Of a stretch of DNA of 60,317 nucleotides, positions 1 through 8,804 are shown in pieces (within the stretch, counting starts at the first letter, position 1; each line of letters starts with the position of its first letter). The stretch is from Chlorobiota bacterium (lineage in GTDB: Bacteria; Bacteroidota; Ignavibacteria; OLB7). The position numbers were made by a program, and so were the translations under genes. Under the pieces are notes generated by a model. It searched no databases. It saw nothing but the letters and a program-made list of their open reading frames with translations, and was not told the DNA's origin. Location: NCBI GenBank assembly GCA_016788565.1, contig JAEUSP010000083.1, positions 1-60,317 on the forward strand, in the 5' to 3' direction.

Positions 1-78
1 CTCACTCTATTTCTTCACCACTGCCCAGCACTTCCACGCGATTGGCGTTGTATCTTTGGGGTTCCAAAAACCCAGGCC

Positions 79-2772
79 ATGAGCAAGCAACGCACGCCGC
101 TGATGCGGCAGTATCACCAAATCAAAGCCAAATATCCCGACACGGTTCTGCTGTTCCGATTGGGCGATTTCTACGAGACGTTCGAGGACGACGCCCGGAT
201 CACCGCGCGGGTCTGCGGCATCACCCTCACGCGCCGAAATAACGGTGCCGAGGAGGAAACCCCGCTTGCCGGATTCCCCTACCACCAGCTTGATAACTAC
301 CTTCCCAAATTGGTGAAAGCCGGATACCGCGTGGCCGTCTGCGAACAGCTGGAGGACCCAAAACTTGCGCGCGGAATCGTCCGCCGCGACGTGATTGAGG
401 TGGTGACGCCCGGCGTGGCCATGAACGAAAAATTGCTGGAAGCCGGGCGCAACAACTACTTGGCCTCGGTCTTTATCGAACGCGACCACGCCGGCATTGC
501 CTTCTGCGACATCTCCACCGGCGAGTTCTCCGCAACCGAAAACCACCTTTCCGAACTGAACGAAATTTTGGAGTCCATCGGCCCGGCCGAGATTATCGTC
601 AGCCGGGGACAGAAGGAGCAATTCAGCAACCGCCGAATCAGCAGCGAGCCACGCATCACCAAGCTGGAAGAATGGGTTTTTGACCACCACTACGCCAGCG
701 AACGCCTGCGCGAACATTTCGGGACTCACTCGCTGAAAGGGTTTGGGATCGAGGAGCTTCGGCTGGCAACAATCGCCGCCGGCGGGGCCATGCACTACCT
801 GATGGAGACGCAGCGCGCCCGGCTTAGCCATATCCGGCGCATCGGCCACTACGCCCACGGCGACTACATTGCGTTGGACCCCGCAACCAAACGGAATCTG
901 GAAATCCTTTTCTCCACCAACGACGGCGGCCGCCACGGGTCGCTGGTGGCGGTGATTGACCGAACCTCCACCCCAATGGGTGGCCGCCTGCTGAAACGGT
1001 GGATGGTTCACCCGCTGAAATCGCGCGAGCAGATTGAGAAACGGTTGAACGCCGTCGGGGCACTGTTCGATGACCCTTCGGTGGCCTCCGAACTGGAGAA
1101 AGAACTCCGCTCGGTCAGCGACCTTGAACGGATGATGGCGCGCGTTGCCACCGCCCGCGCAACCCCCCGCGATTTGGGAAATATCCGGATGACGCTGGAA
1201 CGGATTCCCCGGCTGACCGATCTGTTGGGGCGTTGCAACTCGGCCACACTTTCCACCATCAGCCGCGGGCTTCAGCACCCCGCCGAGCTTGTGGAACGGC
1301 TTGCCCACGCGCTTCCCGACGAAGCCCCCGCAACGCTGAACGATGGCGGGGCAATCCGCAGCGGCTACTCACCCGAACTTGACGAACTGCGCGACCTTCG
1401 CGCCAGCGGCAAAAGCTACATTGAAGGATTGCAGGAACGTGAGCGCGCCCGAAGCAACATCAACTCCCTAAAAGTTGGCTTCAACAACGTGTTCGGCTAC
1501 TACATCGAGATCAGCAACGCCAACCGCGATCGCGTCCCGAACGACTACACCCGCAAGCAAACCCTGGCCAACGCCGAACGCTACATCACCCCCGAACTGA
1601 AAGAGTACGAGGAGAAGGTGCTGCACGCCGAAGAAAAAATTTCCACGCTGGAACGGGAGTTATTCGCCGAGCTGCAAACCTACACGGCTGAGTTCAGCGA
1701 GCCGATTCTGCGGAACGCCCAGTTGCTGGCCATGCTGGATTGCTTTGTTGGGTTTGCGCGGGTTGCGCACGAGCGGGAATATACCCGCCCCCAGGTTGAT
1801 GACTCCACCCTGTTGGAGATCGTCGGCGGGCGGCATCCGGTGGTGGAAACCTTGCTTCCCCCCGGCGAACGCTACGTCCCGAACGACACACTGCTGGAAA
1901 CCGGCGGCGATATGATCGCCATTATCACCGGGCCGAATATGTCGGGCAAATCCAGCTACCTGCGCCAAACCGGGCTGATTGTGCTGATGGCGCAAGTCGG
2001 ATCGTTTGTTCCGGCCGTGCGGGCGCAGATTGGCGTGGTGGATAAAATTTTCACCCGGGTTGGTGCCCAGGATAACCTTGCCGCAGGGGAAAGCACCTTT
2101 TTGGTGGAGATGCACGAGGCGGCCAACATTCTGAACAACGCCACCAACCGCAGCCTGATTTTGCTGGACGAAGTTGGCCGCGGGACCTCCACCTTCGACG
2201 GCATCTCCATCGCATGGTCCATGACCGAATATCTGCATGAACGAATCGGCGCGCGGACGCTGTTCGCAACCCACTACCACGAACTGAACGCGCTGGCCGA
2301 ACGGTTCCAACATATCTGCAACTACAAAGTGGAGGTGCGCGAGCACGATGACCAAGTGATCTTTTTGCGGAAAGTCACCCCCGGATCTGCCGACCATTCC
2401 TACGGCATCCAAGTGGCGCAAATGGCGGGGCTGCCGGAAGAAGTCACACGGCGGGCAAAGGAGATTTTGGCGCAGTTAGAAAGTGCCTCGGAAGAAACAC
2501 CGATTGGCGGAACCGAGACGGCACTGGCCGCCGAGGTCCACATCCCCAAACGTGCAGAAAGCAACGGCCCAACAACGCGGCGCGCCCAAAGCGGAGCAAT
2601 CGCCACGCTGTCGCCGCAGGTTTCGCTGTTCGAGCTTGCGGCCCCGCCACCACCAACCGACCCAATCGCCCAGGAGCTTCGCCAGTTGCTGCAAGAGTTA
2701 GACATTTACTCCATCACCCCAATGCAGGCGATGATGGAGTTGGAGAAATTGCAGAAGAAGGCGAGGGGGTGA
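79..2772 (+). CDS. mutS: DNA mismatch repair protein MutS
   Basis: MutS is the cytoplasmic ATPase that recognises mismatches and small loops and recruits MutL. The 897-residue length is normal for a full bacterial MutS1. The mismatch-wedge motif F-Y-E is at residues 31-33 (GDFYETF). The Walker A loop GPNMSGKS lies near 618-625 and the Walker B/signature LLDEVGRGTSTFDG near 694-707. The C-terminal tail is low-complexity and then ends in a short helical segment (about 860-895) of the kind used for dimer/tetramer contact. The ATG at 79 has no obvious Shine-Dalgarno, but the N-terminus aligns directly with the family. It converges with the leftward gene at 2818-3483. The 78 bases to its left hold no gene I can support. 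Confidence 0.97.
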   Translation: MSKQRTPLMRQYHQIKAKYPDTVLLFRLGDFYETFEDDARITARVCGITLTRRNNGAEEETPLAGFPYHQLDNYLPKLVKAGYRVAVCEQLEDPKLARGIVRRDVIEVVTPGVAMNEKLLEAGRNNYLASVFIERDHAGIAFCDISTGEFSATENHLSELNEILESIGPAEIIVSRGQKEQFSNRRISSEPRITKLEEWVFDHHYASERLREHFGTHSLKGFGIEELRLATIAAGGAMHYLMETQRARLSHIRRIGHYAHGDYIALDPATKRNLEILFSTNDGGRHGSLVAVIDRTSTPMGGRLLKRWMVHPLKSREQIEKRLNAVGALFDDPSVASELEKELRSVSDLERMMARVATARATPRDLGNIRMTLERIPRLTDLLGRCNSATLSTISRGLQHPAELVERLAHALPDEAPATLNDGGAIRSGYSPELDELRDLRASGKSYIEGLQERERARSNINSLKVGFNNVFGYYIEISNANRDRVPNDYTRKQTLANAERYITPELKEYEEKVLHAEEKISTLERELFAELQTYTAEFSEPILRNAQLLAMLDCFVGFARVAHEREYTRPQVDDSTLLEIVGGRHPVVETLLPPGERYVPNDTLLETGGDMIAIITGPNMSGKSSYLRQTGLIVLMAQVGSFVPAVRAQIGVVDKIFTRVGAQDNLAAGESTFLVEMHEAANILNNATNRSLILLDEVGRGTSTFDGISIAWSMTEYLHERIGARTLFATHYHELNALAERFQHICNYKVEVREHDDQVIFLRKVTPGSADHSYGIQVAQMAGLPEEVTRRAKEILAQLESASEETPIGGTETALAAEVHIPKRAESNGPTTRRAQSGAIATLSPQVSLFELAAPPPPTDPIAQELRQLLQELDIYSITPMQAMMELEKLQKKARG

Positions 2773-2811
2773 GATGAGAGGGAAGGTGAGTAAAGCTGAT
2801 ACTTCACACAA

Positions 2812-2840
2812 AGAAGGCTATGCAAGTTGCATAGCCTTCT
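2812..2840. terminator. Near-perfect palindrome between convergent genes
   Basis: Two 14-base arms (AGAAGGCTATGCAA and its complement) are separated by one base, so the real loop will be several bases. It sits between the ends of mutS and the leftward epimerase gene and contains the epimerase stop codon. Neither side has a strong T-run, so bidirectional termination is likely but unproven. Confidence 0.45.
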
Positions 2841-3483
2841 GTTTAATCTGGGAAGCATCCACCACCACGGCACTTCCGGTTGGAGGCGGGTTTTCTACGG
2901 TGTGAAGAATCGCCCGTATCATCTGGTTCAGCGTCACCAACCCAAGCCGTTGCGCGCCGGGGCGTGTGGCGGGAAGTAGGGAAGCAACCGCGTAGATTGG
3001 CTTCAGGATGATTGCCCAGCGGTGGCCGGGGCCAAGCACGTACCACGGGCGCAACATTGTGGCGGTCAATCCCGCTTCCCGAATCAGCCGCTCCCCTTCG
3101 GCACGCACGGCAATGTACTCCTTCATCACCGGCGCGGGCTGGCCAACGCTTAGGTAGATAAACTGCGCCACGCCAACCGCAGCCGCAACCTTCACCGAAG
3201 CCTGGATAGATGCCAGATCAACCGCCACAAACTCTGCCCCTTTTCCTGGCCCCGGGTGTGGCGTGCCAACCAAGTGGATCACCGTTTCGCCGGGGCGGAT
3301 TGCGCCGGCAAACGTGCTGGCCTCCAGCGCGTTGCCAACCACCGGAACTGCCCCGTTACTCAGCTTGCTTGCCGATGATTCCCGCACCAGCGCACGCACG
3401 CTGTGGCCCCGCCGGATCAGCTCCGGAATCAGGCGGCTGCCAATGTAGCCGGTTCCCCCTGTGATAAAAATCTGTGCTGCCAT
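2818..3483 (-). CDS. NAD(P)-binding epimerase/atypical SDR
   Basis: The protein has 221 residues. It begins MAAQIFITGGTGYIGSRL, where the glycine-rich GGTGYIG binds the NAD(P) dinucleotide, followed by a short extended-SDR fold. It resembles NAD(P)H-binding and NDUFA9-like epimerases rather than a specific sugar epimerase. The usual catalytic YxxxK is not evident, so it may bind nucleotide without being a classical dehydrogenase. I chose the ATG at 3483 because a G-rich Shine-Dalgarno (AGGGGGGATC) lies just upstream; an upstream in-frame ATG at 3561 would overlap the preceding gene. It is the last gene of a leftward unit, 34 bases after the small lipoprotein. The substrate is unknown. Confidence 0.85.
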   Translation of the reverse strand: MAAQIFITGGTGYIGSRLIPELIRRGHSVRALVRESSASKLSNGAVPVVGNALEASTFAGAIRPGETVIHLVGTPHPGPGKGAEFVAVDLASIQASVKVAAAVGVAQFIYLSVGQPAPVMKEYIAVRAEGERLIREAGLTATMLRPWYVLGPGHRWAIILKPIYAVASLLPATRPGAQRLGLVTLNQMIRAILHTVENPPPTGSAVVVDASQIKQKAMQLA

Positions 3484-3517
3484 TGTGCTGATCCCCCCTT
3501 CTTTTTCTCGGTTTTTT

Positions 3518-4120
3518 TTACTCAGTGTCGGTGTTGAAATATGCCACGTGGCGCAGCTCAACCGTGCTTCCCGGAAGCGGCTCGAAGATCACGTACTCCG
3601 TTCCGGGAATGTCGGTGTCGTCCTGGTACAGTTGCTGGCAGTTGACCGAGACGGCAAGGCGTGCGGCCTCGTTGTACAGGCTGATAGTTCCGGTTTCGGT
3701 CTCGGCGTTGTACTCAATCGGGATTGTGCGGCCATCGGGGTAGCGTAGTTGGCAGCCATCAACGGCGTAGCGGAAGGCAATGCCGTGAGTGGAGTCGAAC
3801 TGGTAGGGGACGGTGCGCAAGTAGGCAGTAACCCCCTGGCCCGAAACGATGTTCACATCGAACTGCCCAAGGAATTCCGTCACCTCCAGCGTCTTGATTG
3901 CGAACCGCGCCCCAGGCTTCAGCACGATTCCGTTGCTGGTCACCTCAACATCATGTCGGTCGGAAAGGATGCGCCCGGTGTAGATGTCATCCCCCATGAT
4001 GATATCCACCCGCTCGTAATCGCGGCCAATGGTGGTGGGAAGATTGGCCACCTTGCATCCGGTTGCGCCAACCAGCAGAAGCAGAAAGCAAACACCCAAT
4101 TTTATCATATCTACCACCAT
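3518..4120 (-). CDS. Small hypothetical lipoprotein
   Basis: I do not recognise a family for this 200-residue protein. It starts with a hydrophobic signal (IKLGVCFLLLLVGATGC) with a plausible lipobox cysteine at residue 22, so it is probably an outer-membrane lipoprotein. The rest is predicted mostly beta and rich in Asp, Thr and Tyr, with three further cysteines. Its start overlaps the end of the previous gene by 10 bases, which suggests translational coupling. A second ATG four codons in (4108) is an equally good start. Function unknown. Confidence 0.75.
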   Translation of the reverse strand: MVVDMIKLGVCFLLLLVGATGCKVANLPTTIGRDYERVDIIMGDDIYTGRILSDRHDVEVTSNGIVLKPGARFAIKTLEVTEFLGQFDVNIVSGQGVTAYLRTVPYQFDSTHGIAFRYAVDGCQLRYPDGRTIPIEYNAETETGTISLYNEAARLAVSVNCQQLYQDDTDIPGTEYVIFEPLPGSTVELRHVAYFNTDTE

Positions 4121-5550
4121 TTCCTTACTTGATCCATGGTGAACAGCCCGTCGCCAATGCCGATTCCGAAACCAACGTAGGTTGTGGAGAAATCTTGCGG
4201 GGCAATCAAATCCTCGAACCCGGTCACCACGTCACTGTTCGCGCTGCCGTCAACAAAGCCGGCAATGGCGTTGATCCGCATCGGTATCGGGAAATTCAGC
4301 AACGGCATAGTCCACTCCGGCAACTTCACCGAAAGGCGTGCGGCAAGGTGGATGGTGGTTTTGGGGTAGTACATCGCCTCGGCGTATGGCTCCAACGTCA
4401 GGTCGTTTTTCATCAGGTTCATCCGGTAGCCGGCGCGCAGCGGAAGCCAACCAAGCGCAATCTCATCTTTGGAGATCACCATTGCGTTGAACAGTGAGGT
4501 CCCGACAAACACGTTGCCATCGGCGAAGGGAAGGGGATAGTTGGCCGAAGCAATTTTCATCACAAACCCGGTTGGATAGACGTTGCTTGCCGAACCGGTT
4601 CCCGGGTTGAACCACGACCCTGCATCGGTGTTGGTGGAATAGACCATATCGAAATTCACCGCGTTCACCTCGATAGCATTGTGCTTGTGATCCTTCCATT
4701 CAATGAACAGCTCGTCGGTTTTGTTCACAAAATCCAGCGCGGAAACCCCAACCCCGAAGTAAGGGAAGGTGACGCTGTAGTCGGCATTTCTTGGGTCGCT
4801 ATCCTCTTTCAACATCGCCGAAGTTCCACTGATGTAGCCGGCATAGGCCCGCAGATTGAAGCCACCAAAGGAGCCAACATCGAACGTTGCTCCCAGGTTG
4901 ATGTACTGGGAAGGGAGCAACCCAAAACCGACAAACGGAACCACCATCACGTACGGCGGTTGGTCGCGAAGGAAGAAGCGTTTGCGGAAGTAGGGGCTGG
5001 CAATTCCCACCAATCGCTCACCCGGGGCAGCTTCGGCACTGCTGTCGCGGCTGTTGGTGAAGATTTCCACCGCCGAAACCCCGAACGTCCAGTTGGGGGC
5101 ATCGTCGAACCAGCGCAGCCGCCACTCGTAGGGCATGAACCGGTACATCTGGGCGGTGAAGGTTTTGGTGTCGGTGGGGCGTTTCACCGTCAGCAGGTCG
5201 TACAACCCAAACAGCCCAAGCCCTGCCCCTTGCGTGCTTCCGCCGGTTCCAATAAAGCTGGCCGCCTCAATCCCGCCGTAGCGTAAGAAGGCCGGGTAGA
5301 ATCGTTCCACGGTGGAGTCGCGCTGCACATACGTCCGCGTGATCTCCACCTGGCGCGACGACGGATAGACCGTCCCGTTTTCCCGTTCGCCGGGCACATT
5401 CTGCGCGCTTTCGCGCACGGTGGTGTCGCGCTGGGTGACGGTGTACTTCTCCCGCTCCACCCGCGTAACGGTGTAGCATCCCCCCGCGGTGGAAAGCAGC
5501 AGAGCCAGCAACAGCAACTGCGAAAAACGATGGTTGTAGCGTTGTATCAT
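4111..5550 (-). CDS. Hypothetical outer-membrane lipoprotein, barrel-like
   Basis: This 479-residue protein has a lipoprotein signal with a cysteine at about 25 (LLLSTAGGC). A Thr/Arg/Glu-rich segment follows (TVTRVEREKYTVTQRDTTVRES), then a long Gly/aromatic-rich region of alternating strands typical of an outer-membrane beta structure. No named family is recognised. It is the middle gene of the leftward unit, 47 bases after the OmpA/PD40 lipoprotein and overlapping the next gene by 10 bases. A heptanucleotide repeat array lies six bases before its ATG. A role in envelope structure or T9SS-associated assembly is inference from the neighbours. Confidence 0.7.
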   Translation of the reverse strand: MIQRYNHRFSQLLLLALLLSTAGGCYTVTRVEREKYTVTQRDTTVRESAQNVPGERENGTVYPSSRQVEITRTYVQRDSTVERFYPAFLRYGGIEAASFIGTGGSTQGAGLGLFGLYDLLTVKRPTDTKTFTAQMYRFMPYEWRLRWFDDAPNWTFGVSAVEIFTNSRDSSAEAAPGERLVGIASPYFRKRFFLRDQPPYVMVVPFVGFGLLPSQYINLGATFDVGSFGGFNLRAYAGYISGTSAMLKEDSDPRNADYSVTFPYFGVGVSALDFVNKTDELFIEWKDHKHNAIEVNAVNFDMVYSTNTDAGSWFNPGTGSASNVYPTGFVMKIASANYPLPFADGNVFVGTSLFNAMVISKDEIALGWLPLRAGYRMNLMKNDLTLEPYAEAMYYPKTTIHLAARLSVKLPEWTMPLLNFPIPMRINAIAGFVDGSANSDVVTGFEDLIAPQDFSTTYVGFGIGIGDGLFTMDQVRKWW

Positions 5551-5556
5551 GGAATC

Positions 5557-5577
5557 GTCGGTTGTCAGTTGTCAGTT
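5557..5577 (-). repeat. Heptanucleotide repeat array before a start codon
   Basis: Three tandem 7-base units (GTCGGTT, GTCAGTT, GTCAGTT on the plus strand) end six bases upstream of the ATG at 5550. The period and placement match the larger array at 37374-37450. Confidence 0.7.
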
Positions 5578-5597
5578 ATCCAAATCTCTTGTGGGCG

Positions 5598-7310
5598 TTA
5601 TCTCACTTTAATCAGTTCCACACGGCGTAAGCGGGCGTGGTACTGGTCCTGGGATTCGTTGGCGCGTTGGGAAATCGGGCGGCGTTCTCCTTCGGTTCGG
5701 ACCGCCAGCAGCCGCTCGGGAACGCCCCGTTTGATAAGCTCGCGCCGGATAAATTCGGCCCGCCGCCGCCCCAACCCAATGTTGAACTCATCCGAGCCAA
5801 CCGGATCGGTATGCCCCACAATCTCAATTTTTGCCGTTGGCGCAGTGATGGTTCGCAGGAATCCCGCAGCGCGGTCAATCATATCCAACCACCGCTGGTC
5901 GCTGGGAAGCCCACGGTCGTCCAGGGTGAACTCGTAGGGGTCGGTGGCGTTGTTGAAAGGGAAGTTCACCCGGAAGGTGACGGTGTCGGGGATCACCACA
6001 TTCCGCACCACAACGGTGCTGTCGCTGTTGGCGGGAACGTTCACTTCCTGCTGGCCGAACAGGGTGCTGTCGGTTCCGGCGGTCAGCACGTAATCCTTCC
6101 CTTGCTCAATCTGGAACTCATATCCACCATCGTTTCCGCTGCGGGTGGAGTCCTTCCGCCCGGGAGGGTCTTTCTGTTCTAACTTCACAATCGCGCTATC
6201 CACCGGCTCCCCTTGCTCGGTCTCCACAGTTCCTTTCAGCCGCACCAATTTTGGGGGAAGCCCTTCGGCGATTTCCCCTTTCACCATCCGCTTCCGTTTG
6301 TGCAGAACATAGACATCGAACAGGCGCGAGCCTTCTTGGTCGGAGCTGTAATAGAGCAGAGTATCAGGATCGGCAGTGAACGGAGCCGACGGGAAAATTT
6401 CGTCGTTGGGGGTGTTGATTGGCTTGCCAAGATTTTGCACGCCGCCAAGCTGGTTGTTGCTGATCGGGGCGCGGAACAGGTCGTAGCCGCCAACAGTTTG
6501 GTGGCCCATCGAGGCGAAGTACAGCCACCGCCCGTTGCCGCTAACCCAGGGGGAAAGCTCGTCGCACGGGGTGTTGATTCCCGGGCCAAGATTTTTTGGT
6601 TCGGTCCAGTTGCCATCGCTTCCCAGTTGGCTTACCCAAAGGTCGCTGCCGCCGTATCCGCCCGGGCGGGTGCTGGCAAAATAGAGGGTGCGTCCGTCGG
6701 GGGTAAGCGCTGGCTGGGCATCCCAACTCACCACAGCGGAAATGGGATTGCGCGCCGCCGCCGATTGCGCCTGGGTTGCAGTTGGAACGGTGAACAGGTC
6801 ATAATCGCCAACAACGGATATGGCTTCAACTCCATCAACCACACCTGCCTGGCGCGCGGCAACGTGAAGCACCCCGCGAGCCGCCACGCCACGCCCCACC
6901 GAGCTGAAGCCCTCGCTTGTTGGGACGTTGGCTCCAACCGTGGCGTTGGTGATGGTGGAAAACGTAGCCGTCAGCAGTTGATTGCGGCGGTCGCCAGCGC
7001 GGCTGTTCCTGGTGGTGGCCATTGCGGCGCGGCCATCCCCTTCGTTCGGGAAGGCAACCCCGAACTCATCCGCTTCGGTGTTCAGCCCCTGCACCCGCAC
7101 AATGGAAAGGTAGTGCCGGGTTCGGATCAGTGGGCTGCTGCTGGTGTCAAGAATGGTTTGGTCGAACGCCCCCGGCTGGCAGATCACCGGCGGAACCGGA
7201 CACTCCAACTTGCCCCGCTCGCCAAACCGGGCAGTGGTAACGCACCCAGCAAACGCCAGCATAGCGATCAGGGCAAAAGAAGGAAGCTGCCAACGAAGCC
7301 GCACGTGCAT
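5598..7310 (-). CDS. OmpA-family lipoprotein with PD40 propeller repeats
   Basis: This 570-residue envelope lipoprotein has a good lipobox (MLAFAGC, Cys23). A PD40/WD40-like propeller segment covers about residues 190-340, with motifs such as PDGRTLYFAST and GRWLYFASMG. A small carboxypeptidase-regulatory-like beta domain follows (about 355-440). A C-terminal OmpA peptidoglycan-binding domain (about 450-570) carries EIVGHTDPVG and the LGRRRAEF helix. The same domain types in another order are found in PorE-like T9SS accessory lipoproteins, so anchoring an outer-membrane complex to peptidoglycan is plausible. It is the first gene of the leftward four-gene unit. The initiation codon is ATG, without a strong Shine-Dalgarno. 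Confidence 0.88.
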   Translation of the reverse strand: MHVRLRWQLPSFALIAMLAFAGCVTTARFGERGKLECPVPPVICQPGAFDQTILDTSSSPLIRTRHYLSIVRVQGLNTEADEFGVAFPNEGDGRAAMATTRNSRAGDRRNQLLTATFSTITNATVGANVPTSEGFSSVGRGVAARGVLHVAARQAGVVDGVEAISVVGDYDLFTVPTATQAQSAAARNPISAVVSWDAQPALTPDGRTLYFASTRPGGYGGSDLWVSQLGSDGNWTEPKNLGPGINTPCDELSPWVSGNGRWLYFASMGHQTVGGYDLFRAPISNNQLGGVQNLGKPINTPNDEIFPSAPFTADPDTLLYYSSDQEGSRLFDVYVLHKRKRMVKGEIAEGLPPKLVRLKGTVETEQGEPVDSAIVKLEQKDPPGRKDSTRSGNDGGYEFQIEQGKDYVLTAGTDSTLFGQQEVNVPANSDSTVVVRNVVIPDTVTFRVNFPFNNATDPYEFTLDDRGLPSDQRWLDMIDRAAGFLRTITAPTAKIEIVGHTDPVGSDEFNIGLGRRRAEFIRRELIKRGVPERLLAVRTEGERRPISQRANESQDQYHARLRRVELIKVR

Positions 7311-7418
7311 ATTCGCTTGAAGGAAAATGGAGGGTAGTTGCTCACAACCGGCGGCGAAGGTACGAAGGAGAAGAGAAAAGGGGAAAGGGAAAGTGTGGGA
7401 TAGGTCAACAGAAAATTA

Positions 7419-8798
7419 TTACTCACCCCCGGACATCTTCACCACCATTCCCAACCGAACGCCAACTGCGGTGAACGCAGCCTGGCCCGGCGTGCTGTAG
7501 TAGTGATACCGGTTTGCGTCGTCGGTGAAATCGAACCCGCGCCCCTGCTCTGGATAGGGGCGCACATAATTTGCCGCAGCAACCAACTCCAGCGATACCC
7601 TCTTGGCCAAATGATACCGCACCGGAAGCTCGGCTCCGACACGCCACGATGTTGCCGCAGCCCCGGCCACAACGCCCGGCGCAACCTCAAGATTACGGTA
7701 GAGTGCCACGCCGTAGTTGTAGCCCAAACCAATCCACGGATCGGAGCTTCCGGCCCCACGCTGCATGGCGGCTTTGCTGTCGCGTTGCAGCCCGCCGGTA
7801 TTTACCGACTCGGTGTTGTCGGCGGATGAGGTGGTTGATGTTGGTTGAAAGACCGCTGCCGCCGCAAGGGCATCATCCACCGTGCGCAGCCCCGGCGAGT
7901 AGCCGCCAACCAGCGAGATGGAGTGATGGTTGTTGAAGGCAATCGCCACTTTGATTGCCGTCTCCTGGCGTGTGATGCCGGCCCCTTTCAGCACGTACGC
8001 CACGCCGCTCGAGGCCGAGACGCTGATCCCCCCTTGCCCTTGCTGGCTCTCCTGAATCGCTTGGCTGATGGGCTGGTGCTGGGGCAGCTCAGATTTCGAT
8101 GTCGGCCCCATTTCTTGCTGTGATAATGCCGCCCCCAGCGTTGGCATCGCGATGGGCAAATCAGTTGTGGAATCTCCCCGCTCTCCGTCAATGGTACTGG
8201 CGATGGTGTTCGCTATCTGCGGCTGAGCCTGTTGGGCGACGGCTGGCTGTGATAGAGTTATCCGGTTGCCCCCCCGCGCAGTCTTGCTTCCTGACCTGAC
8301 CTCAGTCGGCGAACCAGCCAGCGGCAGCCCGGCGGGCCATTCCGCCAACTGCTGACCATGCGTAGCAACCGGCGGAACCACTGCGGCAATCGCCAACTCG
8401 CGGCCAGCGCGATTGATGGCGGAAGCGTTGAAAGCCCCGTTGAAATTGCTGTTGAAAGCTCCATCGCCAATAACGATTGCCGCAAACAACCCCAGCACCC
8501 CCGCCAGCACTGCGGTGCGGAAGTAGGGTGTGCGGCGGCGTTGCGGAGAAGCAGAAACCGGCAGCGGCTGGTTCAGCCCTTCGGCAGCAAGCCGTTGGAA
8601 TAACGCGCTCGTAACCTGGGGCAAGGGCTGGTGCAAGGCCGGGGTGCTGCGCGCCGCACGTGCGGTTAGCACAGCATCATGCAGCTGGGCGGCAAGCTGG
8701 GGCGATTCAGAAATTGCAGCGGTTAGCCAGGCCTGTTCGGCTGGCGTTAGTTCGCCATCAAGGTGGCGCGAGATGATATCGTCAAGGTTCGGTTTCAA
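7419..8798 (-). CDS. Anti-sigma factor fused to a barrel-like domain
   Basis: This 459-residue protein has an N-terminal anti-sigma segment (LDDIISRHLDGELTPAEQAW, residues 5-24) without zinc-ligand cysteines. A single membrane helix lies near 95-111. A long Ala/Gln/Ser-rich linker leads to a C-terminal region (about 270-459) of Gly/aromatic strands such as ISLVGGYSPGL and WRVGAELPVRYHL, which read like an outer-membrane porin-type sheet. It starts with TTG, six bases after the sigma-factor stop codon, so the pair is almost certainly co-transcribed and coupled. The barrel-like C-terminus could sense envelope state; that is inference. The boundary of the C-terminal domain is uncertain. Confidence 0.8.
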   Translation of the reverse strand: MKPNLDDIISRHLDGELTPAEQAWLTAAISESPQLAAQLHDAVLTARAARSTPALHQPLPQVTSALFQRLAAEGLNQPLPVSASPQRRRTPYFRTAVLAGVLGLFAAIVIGDGAFNSNFNGAFNASAINRAGRELAIAAVVPPVATHGQQLAEWPAGLPLAGSPTEVRSGSKTARGGNRITLSQPAVAQQAQPQIANTIASTIDGERGDSTTDLPIAMPTLGAALSQQEMGPTSKSELPQHQPISQAIQESQQGQGGISVSASSGVAYVLKGAGITRQETAIKVAIAFNNHHSISLVGGYSPGLRTVDDALAAAAVFQPTSTTSSADNTESVNTGGLQRDSKAAMQRGAGSSDPWIGLGYNYGVALYRNLEVAPGVVAGAAATSWRVGAELPVRYHLAKRVSLELVAAANYVRPYPEQGRGFDFTDDANRYHYYSTPGQAAFTAVGVRLGMVVKMSGGE

Positions 8799-8804
8799 CG
8801 TACT

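Noticed and set aside
7-1308. Long open frame (433 codons) on the minus strand opposite mutS
   Set aside because: It lies wholly within the conserved MutS coding sequence, and its translation is a low-complexity shadow typical of GC-rich DNA.
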